In this document: positions 1-8,045 of the stretch, piece after piece
Position numbering within the stretch: the first letter of the stretch is position 1
How the letters are laid out: every line of letters starts with the position of its first letter
Virus record (IMG/VR): IMGVR_UViG_3300036770_004428
Location: 1 to 64,000 of that record
Origin: a virus
Length of the DNA stretch: 64,000 bases
Reading direction: 5' to 3' (one strand)
Translations under genes and position numbers: made by a program
The notes under the pieces: generated by a model
Seen by the model: only the letters and a program-made list of their open reading frames with translations
What the model was told of the DNA's origin: nothing
Database searches by the model: none

Positions 1-163
1 TACCACATTTGTCATAAATTTTTTGTTGTATTCTTTTTCTATTCTCATTATTATAAGAGACTATTAAAGCCATTTTATCTGGATTGTTAGTTAAAAAATC
101 AATAACAGAATCAACAAGTCTTGTTGATTTACCCGTTTGTCTACCACTCACTTCAACGTACAT
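1..163 (-). CDS. P-loop NTPase, N-terminal fragment cut by window edge
   Basis: Only the first 54 residues are in the window; the gene continues past the left edge. Right after the start is a glycine-rich nucleotide-binding loop, VSGRQTGKST, followed by a helix and the strand MALIVSY, which is the usual Walker A, helix, beta layout of a P-loop ATPase. The loop begins with Ser rather than Ala or Gly, as in some terminase and helicase-like phage ATPases. The ATG overlaps the stop of the preceding gene by 11 bases, so the two are probably translationally coupled. Which NTPase family it belongs to cannot be decided from this fragment. Confidence 0.6.
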   Translation of the reverse strand, partial: MYVEVSGRQTGKSTRLVDSVIDFLTNNPDKMALIVSYNNENRKRIQQKIYDKCG

Positions 164-509
164 TATTTTCGGGGTTTCTAATAGCTTTTATCCTCATCTT
201 AAAATCGGTATAGTCATTATACATACCACTGTGGTTAGAAAAATCAATAAAACCCTCATCTAATAAAATTTTTGCTAGTTTATTAGATAATAGTTGTTTA
301 ACATAATTGTGATATTCTTCACTATTATTTGATAATAAATTGTTTGATACTCTATCACTAACTATTACGTCTTCATAATTACGAAATGATTGTTCTATAA
401 TAAATTGCTGGTGGTTTTGTTCATGGACAAGCCTTAACCACTCATTTAAAAAATTTGTTGTAGAGACATCTTTTTCAACAAAACTATGTTTTAATTTATT
501 ACCTTCCAT
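153..509 (-). CDS. Hypothetical protein, 118 aa
   Basis: I do not recognise this protein. It is hydrophilic and rich in Asn, Ser, Glu and Lys, with no signal peptide, membrane segment or metal-binding motif that I can see. Its ATG overlaps the stop of the DruA-like gene by one base (TAATG), and its own end overlaps the P-loop NTPase gene by 11 bases, so the three look like one translational unit. The tight coupling supports it being a real gene; function is unknown. Confidence 0.6.
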   Translation of the reverse strand: MEGNKLKHSFVEKDVSTTNFLNEWLRLVHEQNHQQFIIEQSFRNYEDVIVSDRVSNNLLSNNSEEYHNYVKQLLSNKLAKILLDEGFIDFSNHSGMYNDYTDFKMRIKAIRNPENNVR

Positions 510-1648
510 TATCTAACCATATCAACCTCATTATTCTCTATTCTTTCAAGAGTATAGATTTCTAATTCATGTCTTAATTTATTTTCCTCTACCAATTTTT
601 CCCATCTTTTTTGAGCCTTACCTTTCCACCATTCGATCATATAAGAAAGATTGTGTTTGTGGTAATTTTGACCCTCAATTAAAGGAACTTGGCCTTCAGA
701 ATTAATATGCTCAACTACATTGTCAAAACCAAAATTAGAATAATAATATCTTTTTTTGGTTTTAGCTTTCATATGAGATTTAGTAAAATTATGAAACTCA
801 TTGTAAGCTTCCATATCATAATGTCTAAGGTGATTTTTAAGAATAGAAATAGCTTTATTAAACTCTCTCATTTTTGGTCCAGAAGGACCTGGGTCAACAG
901 TATTTCCGTTCCATTCAGGTTTACCGTAAAGTTCTCTCATTTTACGTCTAATTGGGTCGTATACTTCTTCCGTTGGGAAGAGAAACAAATCTGACTCTGT
1001 CATGTCTTGGTATCTAATAAAAGGTTTTAAACCGTCATACTGACTCATACCTTTAATATCACCGTAAAGGGAGGTTGTTTCAAAAAAACATGTATCAATC
1101 TTATCACCATATTTATCTTTCAACATGTTTCTAATTTCATGTGAACAAGCTATTAATGCTAATAATTTACCACCTAAATAATTATAACCAAATGGTTGTA
1201 CTGGAACAATGATAGCACCATTAATCATGTGTTTATTTACCGCTGTTGCTCTAACTGTTTGACCAAAATGGTCGTTTCTAGGTTTAATTGATAGTACGGG
1301 TGAAGCCATACGAACAAAACCAATATATTTATTTGTATTTTTTTCTTTAACACCTAACATAATTTGTCTACCAATTTGTGATTCCAATGGTAGTGATGTA
1401 ATAATTTGTGTTGCTGGATTAAATAAATTACCTTCAATAACCTCCAATTCAAAATCCATATCTTTTGGTTGGATATTATAATCAGTGAACATATCTTTTG
1501 TGTATTTATCTTGGTCTATCCCAATAATCTTTTCTTTTTTTCTTTCTAAGAAATAGTCTTGGATTGACTCCAGGTCCTTGTAAAAATTTATAAACCTTTC
1601 TTTAATATTAAGAGTCTCTTCTTTTGTTAATTTAATTTCTTCAGCCAT
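509..1648 (-). CDS. DruA-like DUF4338 domain protein
   Basis: The middle of this 379-aa protein, roughly residues 140-235, resembles DUF4338, the domain of the Druantia defence protein DruA: the stretch PFGYNYLGGKLLALIACS is followed by a basic helix, then KYGDKID, FFETTSLYG and SQYDGLKPF. The order G-G-K-L-L-A-L-x-x-x-S, Y-G, E-T-T-S and Y-D is the part I rely on. The C-terminal 100 residues are rich in Lys, Arg, Trp and Tyr, as in a nucleic-acid-binding tail. It is the first minus-strand gene after the divergent intergenic region, with two coupled genes downstream. Similar domains occur in T4-like marine phages. The biochemical role is not known, and similarity to a defence protein does not show a defence role here. 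Confidence 0.55.
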   Translation of the reverse strand: MAEEIKLTKEETLNIKERFINFYKDLESIQDYFLERKKEKIIGIDQDKYTKDMFTDYNIQPKDMDFELEVIEGNLFNPATQIITSLPLESQIGRQIMLGVKEKNTNKYIGFVRMASPVLSIKPRNDHFGQTVRATAVNKHMINGAIIVPVQPFGYNYLGGKLLALIACSHEIRNMLKDKYGDKIDTCFFETTSLYGDIKGMSQYDGLKPFIRYQDMTESDLFLFPTEEVYDPIRRKMRELYGKPEWNGNTVDPGPSGPKMREFNKAISILKNHLRHYDMEAYNEFHNFTKSHMKAKTKKRYYYSNFGFDNVVEHINSEGQVPLIEGQNYHKHNLSYMIEWWKGKAQKRWEKLVEENKLRHELEIYTLERIENNEVDMVR

Positions 1649-1678
1649 ATTTTAGTTTATTATATCCTAAATATTATA

Positions 1679-1686
1679 TATATTTG
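1679..1686 (+). promoter_or_regulatory. Bacteroidetes-type -7 promoter element TATATTTG
   Basis: TATATTTG matches the Bacteroidetes -7 consensus TAnnTTTG and lies 43 bp upstream of the only plus-strand gene at this end of the window. A clear TTTG -33 box is missing; TTTA is present at the right distance (1656-1659). The same octamer is found upstream of the other plus-strand gene. The region is very AT-rich, so chance occurrence is possible. Confidence 0.4.
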
Positions 1687-1729
1687 TATATCCAATAATA
1701 ATAAAAGTTAATCAAACAATAAACACTTT

Positions 1730-2272
1730 ATGAAGGCAAGAAGTGAAAAAGAATGGGAAAACAAATTCGAGTGTGTAAAAAGGCTTATGTCTGTTATGGA
1801 TTCCTTGGCTAACGATTTTGGACCAAATGCTGAAATTATTGAAACTTGTGCCACAATGTTAAGAAACCCAATTATTTTTGATAATAACTTAAACGAAGTA
1901 AAAACAAAATTACCTTACACTATAGAAGGGATGGCAAATGAAACTGAAGACCACCTAATTGGTATGAGTAATATAGTTCTCTTCATATATAAAAAAGGTA
2001 TTCATAAAAAATGGTCTAATGTTAATGATTTTAAAAGAACTTTAAAAGCTTTAAACGTGTTACTTCCTGTTGAAAAAAGTTTAAACGACTCTGGTACTTT
2101 TAAAAACGGTTGGATGTTTAGTTACGATAAAGTTGAGGACTGTATTAATTGGGATAAAAAACTAAACTCTGTTGGTATTACTTCTTTGGTTTGTAATAAA
2201 ACTGATGAGAAGATAGATGTTAAAGTAATTAGAGATTCTTGGTTTGAGGAATATAAAGACTTATTGATTTAA
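1730..2272 (+). CDS. Hypothetical protein, 180 aa, orphan plus-strand gene
   Basis: I do not recognise this soluble 180-aa protein. It has a helical, charged N-terminus, scattered Cys (residues about 15 and 41) and no transmembrane segment. It is one of only two plus-strand genes in the window and is divergent from the DruA-like gene, with a Bacteroidetes-like TATATTTG box upstream. Its stop codon abuts the stop of the convergent RecB-like nuclease gene with no room for a terminator between. The solitary orientation and separate promoter suggest an independently expressed accessory gene. Confidence 0.6.
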   Translation: MKARSEKEWENKFECVKRLMSVMDSLANDFGPNAEIIETCATMLRNPIIFDNNLNEVKTKLPYTIEGMANETEDHLIGMSNIVLFIYKKGIHKKWSNVNDFKRTLKALNVLLPVEKSLNDSGTFKNGWMFSYDKVEDCINWDKKLNSVGITSLVCNKTDEKIDVKVIRDSWFEEYKDLLI

Positions 2273-3013
2273 TTATTTTTTATTAACTTCCACCCAATAA
2301 TCAAGCACCTTTTTTGCTTCTAAACCCATATAAGGAACATATATAACCTCAAACTTTTCTGTTTCAGGGTTTAAATAAAATAAATTCATTTTACCCACTT
2401 TTTTACGTGTCTCCATTTGGTACATGTAGGCATAGATTGACATCTGTAAACTATAAATACTGTATTGGCAATCAGTTAAATGTGCTACAGGTGGGTTTAA
2501 CCAATGACCATATTCCGATATATAATTAATTTTTTTATTTGTTTTAAAATCTCTTACATTAAAGTAGTCACCACAATCTTCAATTATATCGGCAGTACCA
2601 GCTAACTTATGCTTAGCAGAAAATAAAACTGTTTCAGGATATATTGTACCCCTCATATCATCTACCTCTTGAAAGAGAGTAATTATTTTTCTTTCGTATT
2701 CATTTTTGGGGATATATATTTTATTAGCCAAAAGGTACCTTTCAAGAATCTCATGAATTTCTGTACCATATTCATTGGCCTCTTTATTGATTCTAACCCA
2801 CTCATCTAAAATCTGTTGCTGGGTCATACCTTTATATTCAGGTTTTCTTACCTCGTCTGGTTGTAGTGATATTCTTAAGGCAACTTCTTCCGCAGGAAAA
2901 TGTGGTTCTAACATACCTAGAACTGTAGTAACCGATTTAAACTTTTCACCTGTTTTACGGTGTATATAAACGTGTTCTATCGGTTCAAGATAAACATCAC
3001 ATTCTCTTTTCAT
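2273..3013 (-). CDS. PD-(D/E)XK (RecB/Cas4-like) exonuclease
   Basis: This 246-aa protein carries the full RecB-family nuclease signature: the N-terminal SVTTVLGML region, a His in GTEIHEIL (H87), Glu127 in YPETVL, Asp142 in AGTADI, the DFK triad D155-K157 and the following helix QYSIYSLQMSIYAYMY, which is the Q-x(n)-Y motif. No helicase domain is attached and no four-Cys iron-sulphur cluster of the Cas4 type is visible. Phages with T4-like replication use such stand-alone nucleases in recombination or host DNA degradation. It sits just downstream of the primase group. The nuclease fold is clear; its exact substrate is not. Confidence 0.85.
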   Translation of the reverse strand: MKRECDVYLEPIEHVYIHRKTGEKFKSVTTVLGMLEPHFPAEEVALRISLQPDEVRKPEYKGMTQQQILDEWVRINKEANEYGTEIHEILERYLLANKIYIPKNEYERKIITLFQEVDDMRGTIYPETVLFSAKHKLAGTADIIEDCGDYFNVRDFKTNKKINYISEYGHWLNPPVAHLTDCQYSIYSLQMSIYAYMYQMETRKKVGKMNLFYLNPETEKFEVIYVPYMGLEAKKVLDYWVEVNKK

Positions 3014-3015
3014 TA

Positions 3016-3279
3016 TCAGCTGATTAATTGTCTAATTCTTGTTATATAATCACTAGTATTGTTACCATTAACATTATTATCTCCTTGGAATTTAAAGGAT
3101 ACGAAAGAATATTTTAGAATATTTTCTAATTTTTTATTTCTATTTTGTAAATCATCAACCTTCCTTTCTAGAGATTCAATTCTCCTTAGAAGTTCATCAT
3201 TTATTTTGATTGCTCTATACTCATCATTATCTCTTGGTTCCTCGTAATAAGGGAGAAATCCTCTACATATCGCTGCCAT
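3016..3279 (-). CDS. Small coiled-coil protein, 87 aa
   Basis: I do not recognise a family. Residues about 28-60 form a short heptad-like coiled coil (LLRRIESLERKVDDLQNRNK), followed by an Asn-rich linker and a short C-terminal tail, so it may oligomerise. The start overlaps the 71-aa gene upstream by 17 bases and the stop is 2 bases before the RecB-like nuclease gene, implying cotranscription with the primase and nuclease genes. Confidence 0.55.
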   Translation of the reverse strand: MAAICRGFLPYYEEPRDNDEYRAIKINDELLRRIESLERKVDDLQNRNKKLENILKYSFVSFKFQGDNNVNGNNTSDYITRIRQLIS

Positions 3280-3478
3280 ATATTATTTTATTTATTTCCA
3301 TATTTTTTTTAGTTGGGCACATATCACAATAAGCAAAATCTAAAATATTTTTTATTTCCTCATCTAACCCAAATAGAGTGTCTGAATTACCAATATAATT
3401 TATAACCCCTTGGTAACCTTCCAATCTAAATCTTCTTATTAATTCTTCTTTTTTAATAAATTTTTTATTAAACCCCAT
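3263..3478 (-). CDS. Hypothetical protein, 71 aa
   Basis: No family was recognised. The protein is basic at the N-terminus (FNKKFIKKEELIRRFRLEG) and has a Cys pair with spacing C-x2-C (YCDMCPTKK) near the C-terminus, which may or may not bind metal because no second pair is present. Its ATG overlaps the last base of the primase stop codon (TAATG), so it is probably translationally coupled to the primase. Confidence 0.5.
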   Translation of the reverse strand: MGFNKKFIKKEELIRRFRLEGYQGVINYIGNSDTLFGLDEEIKNILDFAYCDMCPTKKNMEINKIIYGSDM

Positions 3479-4443
3479 TATAGTTCACTTTCTTTTAATT
3501 TTATACCACTTTTCATAATTTCAACAACACCCTCTCTACCAAAGTCTTCATGTATTTTTGCAATATCATAACCTTCTTTTAGTTTTACTATCTTAACTCT
3601 ATTAAATAATTTCCCAACATTCAATTTAGCGTAGTGTTTTTTGGCATCATCCCATGCGTCAGAATCTAAAAGAATGATAACATCAGCTGAAGCTTTATGA
3701 AAGAGTGAATGCATTAATTTATCTGATATTTTTTTACCTAAAATAGGTATGGAGTTATGTACCACAATATGATCAAAAGGACCCTCTACCAAATAGATAT
3801 CCGAATCCCAATTTAAACAACACTCATTAAATATCATCTGTTCTTTATCTGAATCAGGGTTAAGGTATTTTGGTTTGGCATTAACATAAGTTCTAGTAAC
3901 CCAATAATTTAATTCATTGTTTATATCATAGGAGGGTATAACAATTCTAGAATCATACTTACCACCACTAACATAACCTATCTTAAATTTTTTGATTGTC
4001 TCTTCTGAAAGTTTTCTTTCTTTTGTTAGATAATTCCAAGCTTGTTTATATAATAACGATTTTGGGTTACCCTCTTCAAAACTTATATACCCTTTTGGTA
4101 ACTCTAAGTCTTCAATTACATTAACTTCTTTAACCTTAGCTTTAAAGTCATCTAAATTATAACCAATCATTTTTAATTTTCTGACTTGGCTTTTGTTCGC
4201 GAAATTTTTAAATAACTTTTTTAACCCACCTCTTGTTCCATGTGTTTCACCACAAGCCCAACAATGATAAACACCTTCAGCCAGATTTACCTCAAGGTTA
4301 CCTTTACCGTCACCATCATACTCACCTTTTTCAGAAGAACAAACAGGACAGTCAAAAGCATATTGTTGTTTGTGTTCATTTTTTTTTCTAGGTTTACCTA
4401 AAACATCTAACAATATACCGTATATTAACCTGTTTTCTGCCAT
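3478..4443 (-). CDS. DNA primase (zinc finger plus TOPRIM)
   Basis: This 321-aa protein makes RNA primers for lagging-strand synthesis. A CHC2-like zinc-binding domain is visible at the N-terminus (C32 and C35 in CPVC, C61 and C64 in CWAC). The TOPRIM domain follows, with the acidic motif YLVEGPFDH (E220) and the paired aspartates LLDSDAWDD (D260, D262). This domain order fits DnaG-type or T4 gp61-type primases; the length is close to gp61. It shares the genome with a gp41-like helicase some 30 kb away, which would complete the primosome. It is separated from the upstream RuvC-like gene by a terminator, so it may have its own promoter in the short gap. Confidence 0.85.
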   Translation of the reverse strand: MAENRLIYGILLDVLGKPRKKNEHKQQYAFDCPVCSSEKGEYDGDGKGNLEVNLAEGVYHCWACGETHGTRGGLKKLFKNFANKSQVRKLKMIGYNLDDFKAKVKEVNVIEDLELPKGYISFEEGNPKSLLYKQAWNYLTKERKLSEETIKKFKIGYVSGGKYDSRIVIPSYDINNELNYWVTRTYVNAKPKYLNPDSDKEQMIFNECCLNWDSDIYLVEGPFDHIVVHNSIPILGKKISDKLMHSLFHKASADVIILLDSDAWDDAKKHYAKLNVGKLFNRVKIVKLKEGYDIAKIHEDFGREGVVEIMKSGIKLKESEL

Positions 4444-4480
4444 ATTATAATTATAATAATTTTAATCAATAAAGTCTATA

Positions 4481-4510
4481 AAAAAAAATATCGGTTAAAA
4501 AACCGATATT
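4481..4510 (-). terminator. Intrinsic terminator downstream of the RuvC-like gene
   Basis: A perfect 10-bp stem, AATATCGGTT with AACCGATATT, and a 4-nt loop lie at 4487-4510, followed on the minus strand by a run of eight T. A further copy of the left arm lies at 4528-4538, so a second mutually exclusive hairpin is possible. It sits just after the resolvase stop codon. Confidence 0.8.
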
Positions 4511-4542
4511 ATAAATTATCTGACAATAAACCGATATTTTAA

Positions 4543-5175
4543 TTAATTTTTAGTACAATCCCATTTACCTTCTTTACACATAATAGCTCTAGCACACGTA
4601 TAGGCATCAGTCATATCAAAATTTTCTTTCTTAAGAGTATTGTTTTTAGTGTACTCCCAAACAATCTGTGGTTCTAAATCTGCCACTTTTTCCCATATAA
4701 CAGTTTTCTTATCTACATCCCAAGAATAGTCACCAAATAAAACAGGTTTACTTTTTTCTATTTCTCTCTGACTATAAGGTTCACCTTTTTTATTAAGTTT
4801 TCTGATTTGCATTAATTCTGGGTAAGCATAAGCTCTAGCATCATAAGAAGAAATAAAATCAGGGATTACATTCAAAACTTCTGATACTACTTTTGATATC
4901 ATTCCGTTAAACTTTAGTAGGGTCCCTACCGTATAAACGTTATTACTATTTAATAGAGGTTCCTCTATTACCACCTTCTCAATATCTAACTCAATATAAC
5001 GAGTTATCAATCTTTCAAAAGCATCAACCTTTTTAAACAATTCTTCTAATTTTGTTTCGGGTAAAGGTTTGATTTTTGGTGTAATGTGTGTGAGTTCCAA
5101 TAATCTACCATCCTCTTCAAATAATGAAATGCCGATGGTCTTGGTTGAAACGTCCAATCCTAAGATTCTTGCCAT
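4543..5175 (-). CDS. RuvC-like Holliday junction resolvase
   Basis: The 210-aa protein has an RNase H-like fold typical of RuvC: the first strand ARILGLDVSTKTIGIS carries Asp8, the second acidic motif is KVVIEEPLL (E71/E72), and the C-terminal FDMTDAYTCARA supplies Asp187 and Asp190. These are the four acidic positions expected for two-metal catalysis. T4 itself uses endonuclease VII (gp49), so this would be a replacement resolvase for recombination intermediates before packaging. It follows the fibre gene cluster and ends at a strong terminator. Confidence 0.85.
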   Translation of the reverse strand: MARILGLDVSTKTIGISLFEEDGRLLELTHITPKIKPLPETKLEELFKKVDAFERLITRYIELDIEKVVIEEPLLNSNNVYTVGTLLKFNGMISKVVSEVLNVIPDFISSYDARAYAYPELMQIRKLNKKGEPYSQREIEKSKPVLFGDYSWDVDKKTVIWEKVADLEPQIVWEYTKNNTLKKENFDMTDAYTCARAIMCKEGKWDCTKN

Positions 5176-5199
5176 AAAATAAAACTATTTAATTAATTA

Positions 5200-6417
5200 T
5201 TAACAACTACCATATACACATCCACGGGTATCAGCTAAACTATCGGTTAAGTCACCATCAATAGGAATATCTATTGTTACTATTGAATAGTCACCTTCTA
5301 TTTTTACGATAGGTTGTGAACTTTTGGCCACAACTAAACATCTACCTTGTGAATCGTTAAGTGTTATTGTATTATACGCTACATTACAGTTTGATCCGTT
5401 TTGTAGTGAGTCTTCTATAAAAGATTGATTTAAACTAGTGTTAAAATCACTAGGTGTCATAATCAAATCTAATTGTAATTTTGTACTTGTATCAATATCA
5501 GATCCGTTAAAGTATGCTTCTGATGGAGCGAAAGTTACCATTGTTGTACCAGTACCACCAGTACCACCAGACCAATTAAAGTTGTTAACAAAGTCTTCTG
5601 CCCAAATAAAACCTAATCCTGAATTAACAAAAAATGCTCCAGCCGCAACATCTCTATTAGGCCCATTAGGTGTAATTAAAGGTGCTGATTCTTTTGTATA
5701 TTTGTTAACCACATTATAACCACTAGACCAAGTTTTAGCGGTAGATGAACCACTCCAAGGTTGCCAATCATTAGACATTAATAAAACCAAACCTGAATTA
5801 TATAAACTCATGTTAGATTTATTTCTATTAGATCTAATAAAGTTTCTATCCATTTTACTCGCCGGATTAGTTCCTGTTTGATATGCGTAACCTATGCCAT
5901 AATCATTAGTAAACATCTTATTAGGTTCAGCGTAAGCTAAATCTATTAAATAAGGGTCACAAGTACTTGATGTGGATTTAACTTTTAGGTTTTCTGTATC
6001 AATAAATGCTGAATAAAGTGAAGTTGCTGAAGTTGTACCAGTAAATGTACCACCAGATAAAGGAATCTTAACTTCAATATTTTGACCGTCAATGGATTTT
6101 CTCCAATTTTGGTCACTAAATTCAAACATAATCATCCCGTTAGTATCATAAGCATCTAGTATAGACTCCCATACAGTACCTATCATACCACCTTCAGAAT
6201 AATCTAGATTATATGAACCAAAGTTTTTTTGGCTATTTAAATTAAACATAGACCAAAGGCTATTGTATTTATTGTTGGTAAAAGCCGGGTCATTTACAGA
6301 ATTAAGATAAGTAAACTTAATTTCTGAACCAAAGGCCATAGTGAAAACGTTTGATATGTTTTCATCTTTTAAAATTCTTTTTTGGTCTTCCTGTATTTGT
6401 TTTAAGTAAGTAGCCAT
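5200..6417 (-). CDS. Virion-like protein, 405 aa (probable fibre or baseplate accessory)
   Basis: No family was recognised. The composition is that of a structural protein: rich in Ser, Thr, Asn, Gly and aromatic residues, with Gly-Thr runs (SGGTGGTGTT) and a C-terminal beta-rich region ending in a Cys-containing tail (RGCVYGSC). No signal peptide or catalytic motif is visible. It is the last gene of the 26-kb baseplate and fibre run and overlaps its neighbour by one base (TAATG), so it is probably a fibre tip or fibre-associated protein. The assignment rests on composition and context only. Confidence 0.5.
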   Translation of the reverse strand: MATYLKQIQEDQKRILKDENISNVFTMAFGSEIKFTYLNSVNDPAFTNNKYNSLWSMFNLNSQKNFGSYNLDYSEGGMIGTVWESILDAYDTNGMIMFEFSDQNWRKSIDGQNIEVKIPLSGGTFTGTTSATSLYSAFIDTENLKVKSTSSTCDPYLIDLAYAEPNKMFTNDYGIGYAYQTGTNPASKMDRNFIRSNRNKSNMSLYNSGLVLLMSNDWQPWSGSSTAKTWSSGYNVVNKYTKESAPLITPNGPNRDVAAGAFFVNSGLGFIWAEDFVNNFNWSGGTGGTGTTMVTFAPSEAYFNGSDIDTSTKLQLDLIMTPSDFNTSLNQSFIEDSLQNGSNCNVAYNTITLNDSQGRCLVVAKSSQPIVKIEGDYSIVTIDIPIDGDLTDSLADTRGCVYGSC

Positions 6418-6662
6418 TATAAGTTGTTTTGTTTAATACTTTTTATTATTTCACCGTTTTGGAAATGCCAAAGGTTATCTAGGTTTATAAAATCTATTTT
6501 AACATTTGTATTAATTTCACTATTTTTAATAATAAAAGTTTTATCTTTAGGTGAAATAAAGTTATCTATATTAGATAAACCTGTGTTATCAATATTGTCC
6601 GCTATCCTATTAACAAATGTTAATTGACTGCCGTAATTTACATAATATCCTTTAGCTGCCAT
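6417..6662 (-). CDS. Small virion-associated protein, 81 aa
   Basis: No family was recognised. It is Asn- and Ile-rich, without membrane segments or Cys. It lies one base downstream of the 383-aa fibre-like gene and overlaps the 405-aa gene by one base, so it is part of the same fibre transcription unit. It may be a chaperone or a small subunit, but nothing in the sequence shows this. Confidence 0.5.
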   Translation of the reverse strand: MAAKGYYVNYGSQLTFVNRIADNIDNTGLSNIDNFISPKDKTFIIKNSEINTNVKIDFINLDNLWHFQNGEIIKSIKQNNL

Positions 6663-6663
6663 T

Positions 6664-7815
6664 TTATTCTATTGTATATAAATCTGTACTAACAGTGTTT
6701 TCGTTATAATATAATTCATAAGTTAAACTACCACCCACTTTTTTGTTTTGGTAAGCTCTATTGAATTCTTTTCCTCCTTTAAGGTCAACCATTAAATTAA
6801 TAACCATTTTGTAAATTCCTGGTGACACTTCTTCACCGTTAGATTTCATAAATAATTTTAATTTATCAGTTAAACCATCAATAGCAGGATTTCCTTTGCT
6901 GTCTTTATAACCCCAAACCATATAACCAACACCGTCTTTAGTAGAATAATTTTTATCTTCTTTTAATTGGTAGATTGTGTTGTTTATTCTAACAGCTGGA
7001 TATATTTGTTTATAGGCTTCAGGAGTAGTTTTAATTCTATCTTCAACATCACCAGAATTTAAATAATTACCGTCAGCAACATATCCCCAACTATCGGGAT
7101 AAAGAGCTAATGTACTAGAAGTACCAAACACATCTATACCGTCTATTGATTTGCTATTAAAAGCCATTAACATATTAGATGGGAATCTTGTCTTAGTTTG
7201 TCCGTTAACAAATACTTTTTGTCCTGAAGAATTCACTTCCATGTATTTAGGGTTAACTAAACTATATGTCTTAATATCCTTATCTGATAAAAGTTTATAA
7301 GAAATATCGATATTAGATTGGTAAACTTCTTTTGTACTCCAAGTATTTGTACCTGAATTATAGTTTTCTAAATAACCTAGAATGTAGTCCCAAAGATTAA
7401 TTTTTAAACCAGAAGCCGTTTTTGTATATGTAGTTGACTTTAATGCCAATAAATTATCAATCCATTTATCAATATTAACCTTAACTGTTATATTATTTTT
7501 TTCAAAAGGAACTAAACAATCTTCACTAACAAAAGTTATTTTAACTCTACTATCTAAAGTTTTTATTTCCTCAGGGTTTGGTGGTGTTAATGGTATAGGT
7601 TTTCTTTGTGCAAAAGAACAAATAGGTATTAAAGTTGTACCTTCTCTGTTACCAGTTATAGTAAAATCATAAAACGCTGGTTTAATACCCCCATCTTCGA
7701 TACCATATACTATACTATCATCACCCGCTCTGAATGATGTTATTGAATTTAGAAGACCACTATTCAATAATGTCCTCCAACCTTGTTCTGTTATGTATGT
7801 CTTAAAATTAGCCAT
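6664..7815 (-). CDS. Fibre-like protein with shared N-terminal module, 383 aa
   Basis: The first 40 residues (ITEQGWRTLLNSGLLNS, then SFRAGDDSIVYG) follow the pattern T-E-x-G-x3-L-L-x-S-G-L-L...F-x-x-G-D-D-x-x-x-Y that also starts the next two genes upstream. This resembles the attachment module at the N-terminus of some phage tail fibre or collar proteins. The rest is beta-rich with many Lys, Asn and Thr and no catalytic motif. The start overlaps the end of the 77-aa paralogue by 8 bases. A role in binding one common site on the baseplate or fibre is inferred. Confidence 0.55.
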   Translation of the reverse strand: MANFKTYITEQGWRTLLNSGLLNSITSFRAGDDSIVYGIEDGGIKPAFYDFTITGNREGTTLIPICSFAQRKPIPLTPPNPEEIKTLDSRVKITFVSEDCLVPFEKNNITVKVNIDKWIDNLLALKSTTYTKTASGLKINLWDYILGYLENYNSGTNTWSTKEVYQSNIDISYKLLSDKDIKTYSLVNPKYMEVNSSGQKVFVNGQTKTRFPSNMLMAFNSKSIDGIDVFGTSSTLALYPDSWGYVADGNYLNSGDVEDRIKTTPEAYKQIYPAVRINNTIYQLKEDKNYSTKDGVGYMVWGYKDSKGNPAIDGLTDKLKLFMKSNGEEVSPGIYKMVINLMVDLKGGKEFNRAYQNKKVGGSLTYELYYNENTVSTDLYTIE

Positions 7816-8041
7816 TTCTTAATGGGTTTCTTAAATCATTTTTTATTGTCGTATAATTATTTTTTTTACCTGTAACGTCTGGTACTGGTTGGTCTGCCTT
7901 ATTTAATGTATACATCACATTATCATCCCATAATGTGAAAGATTTTATACTAGAGAATAAACCATTACTCAACATAATATTTAAACCTTCCTCGGTAAAA
8001 ATAATCTCAAATTTATTTTTATCAATGTTAACAAAGCCCAT
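7808..8041 (-). CDS. Short paralogue of the fibre N-terminal module, 77 aa
   Basis: I place the start at the ATG at 8041, giving MGFVNIDKNKFEIIFTEEGL; a longer reading would need a TTG at 8056. With this start it aligns from its first residues with the 677-aa gene (IDKN, then T-x-x-G-x3-x-L-S-x-G-L, then a D-x-x-x-x-Y strand). It consists of little else, so it is either a free-standing copy of the module or a truncated remnant of a larger fibre gene. It overlaps the downstream 383-aa gene, and the upstream gene ends 4 bases before it. Confidence 0.55.
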   Translation of the reverse strand: MGFVNIDKNKFEIIFTEEGLNIMLSNGLFSSIKSFTLWDDNVMYTLNKADQPVPDVTGKKNNYTTIKNDLRNPLRNG

Positions 8042-8045
8042 TCCA

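Noticed and set aside
689-994. Plus-strand frame of 101 aa opposite the DruA-like gene
   Set aside because: Antisense shadow rich in Ile, Phe and Lys; the minus-strand gene is clearly protein-like.
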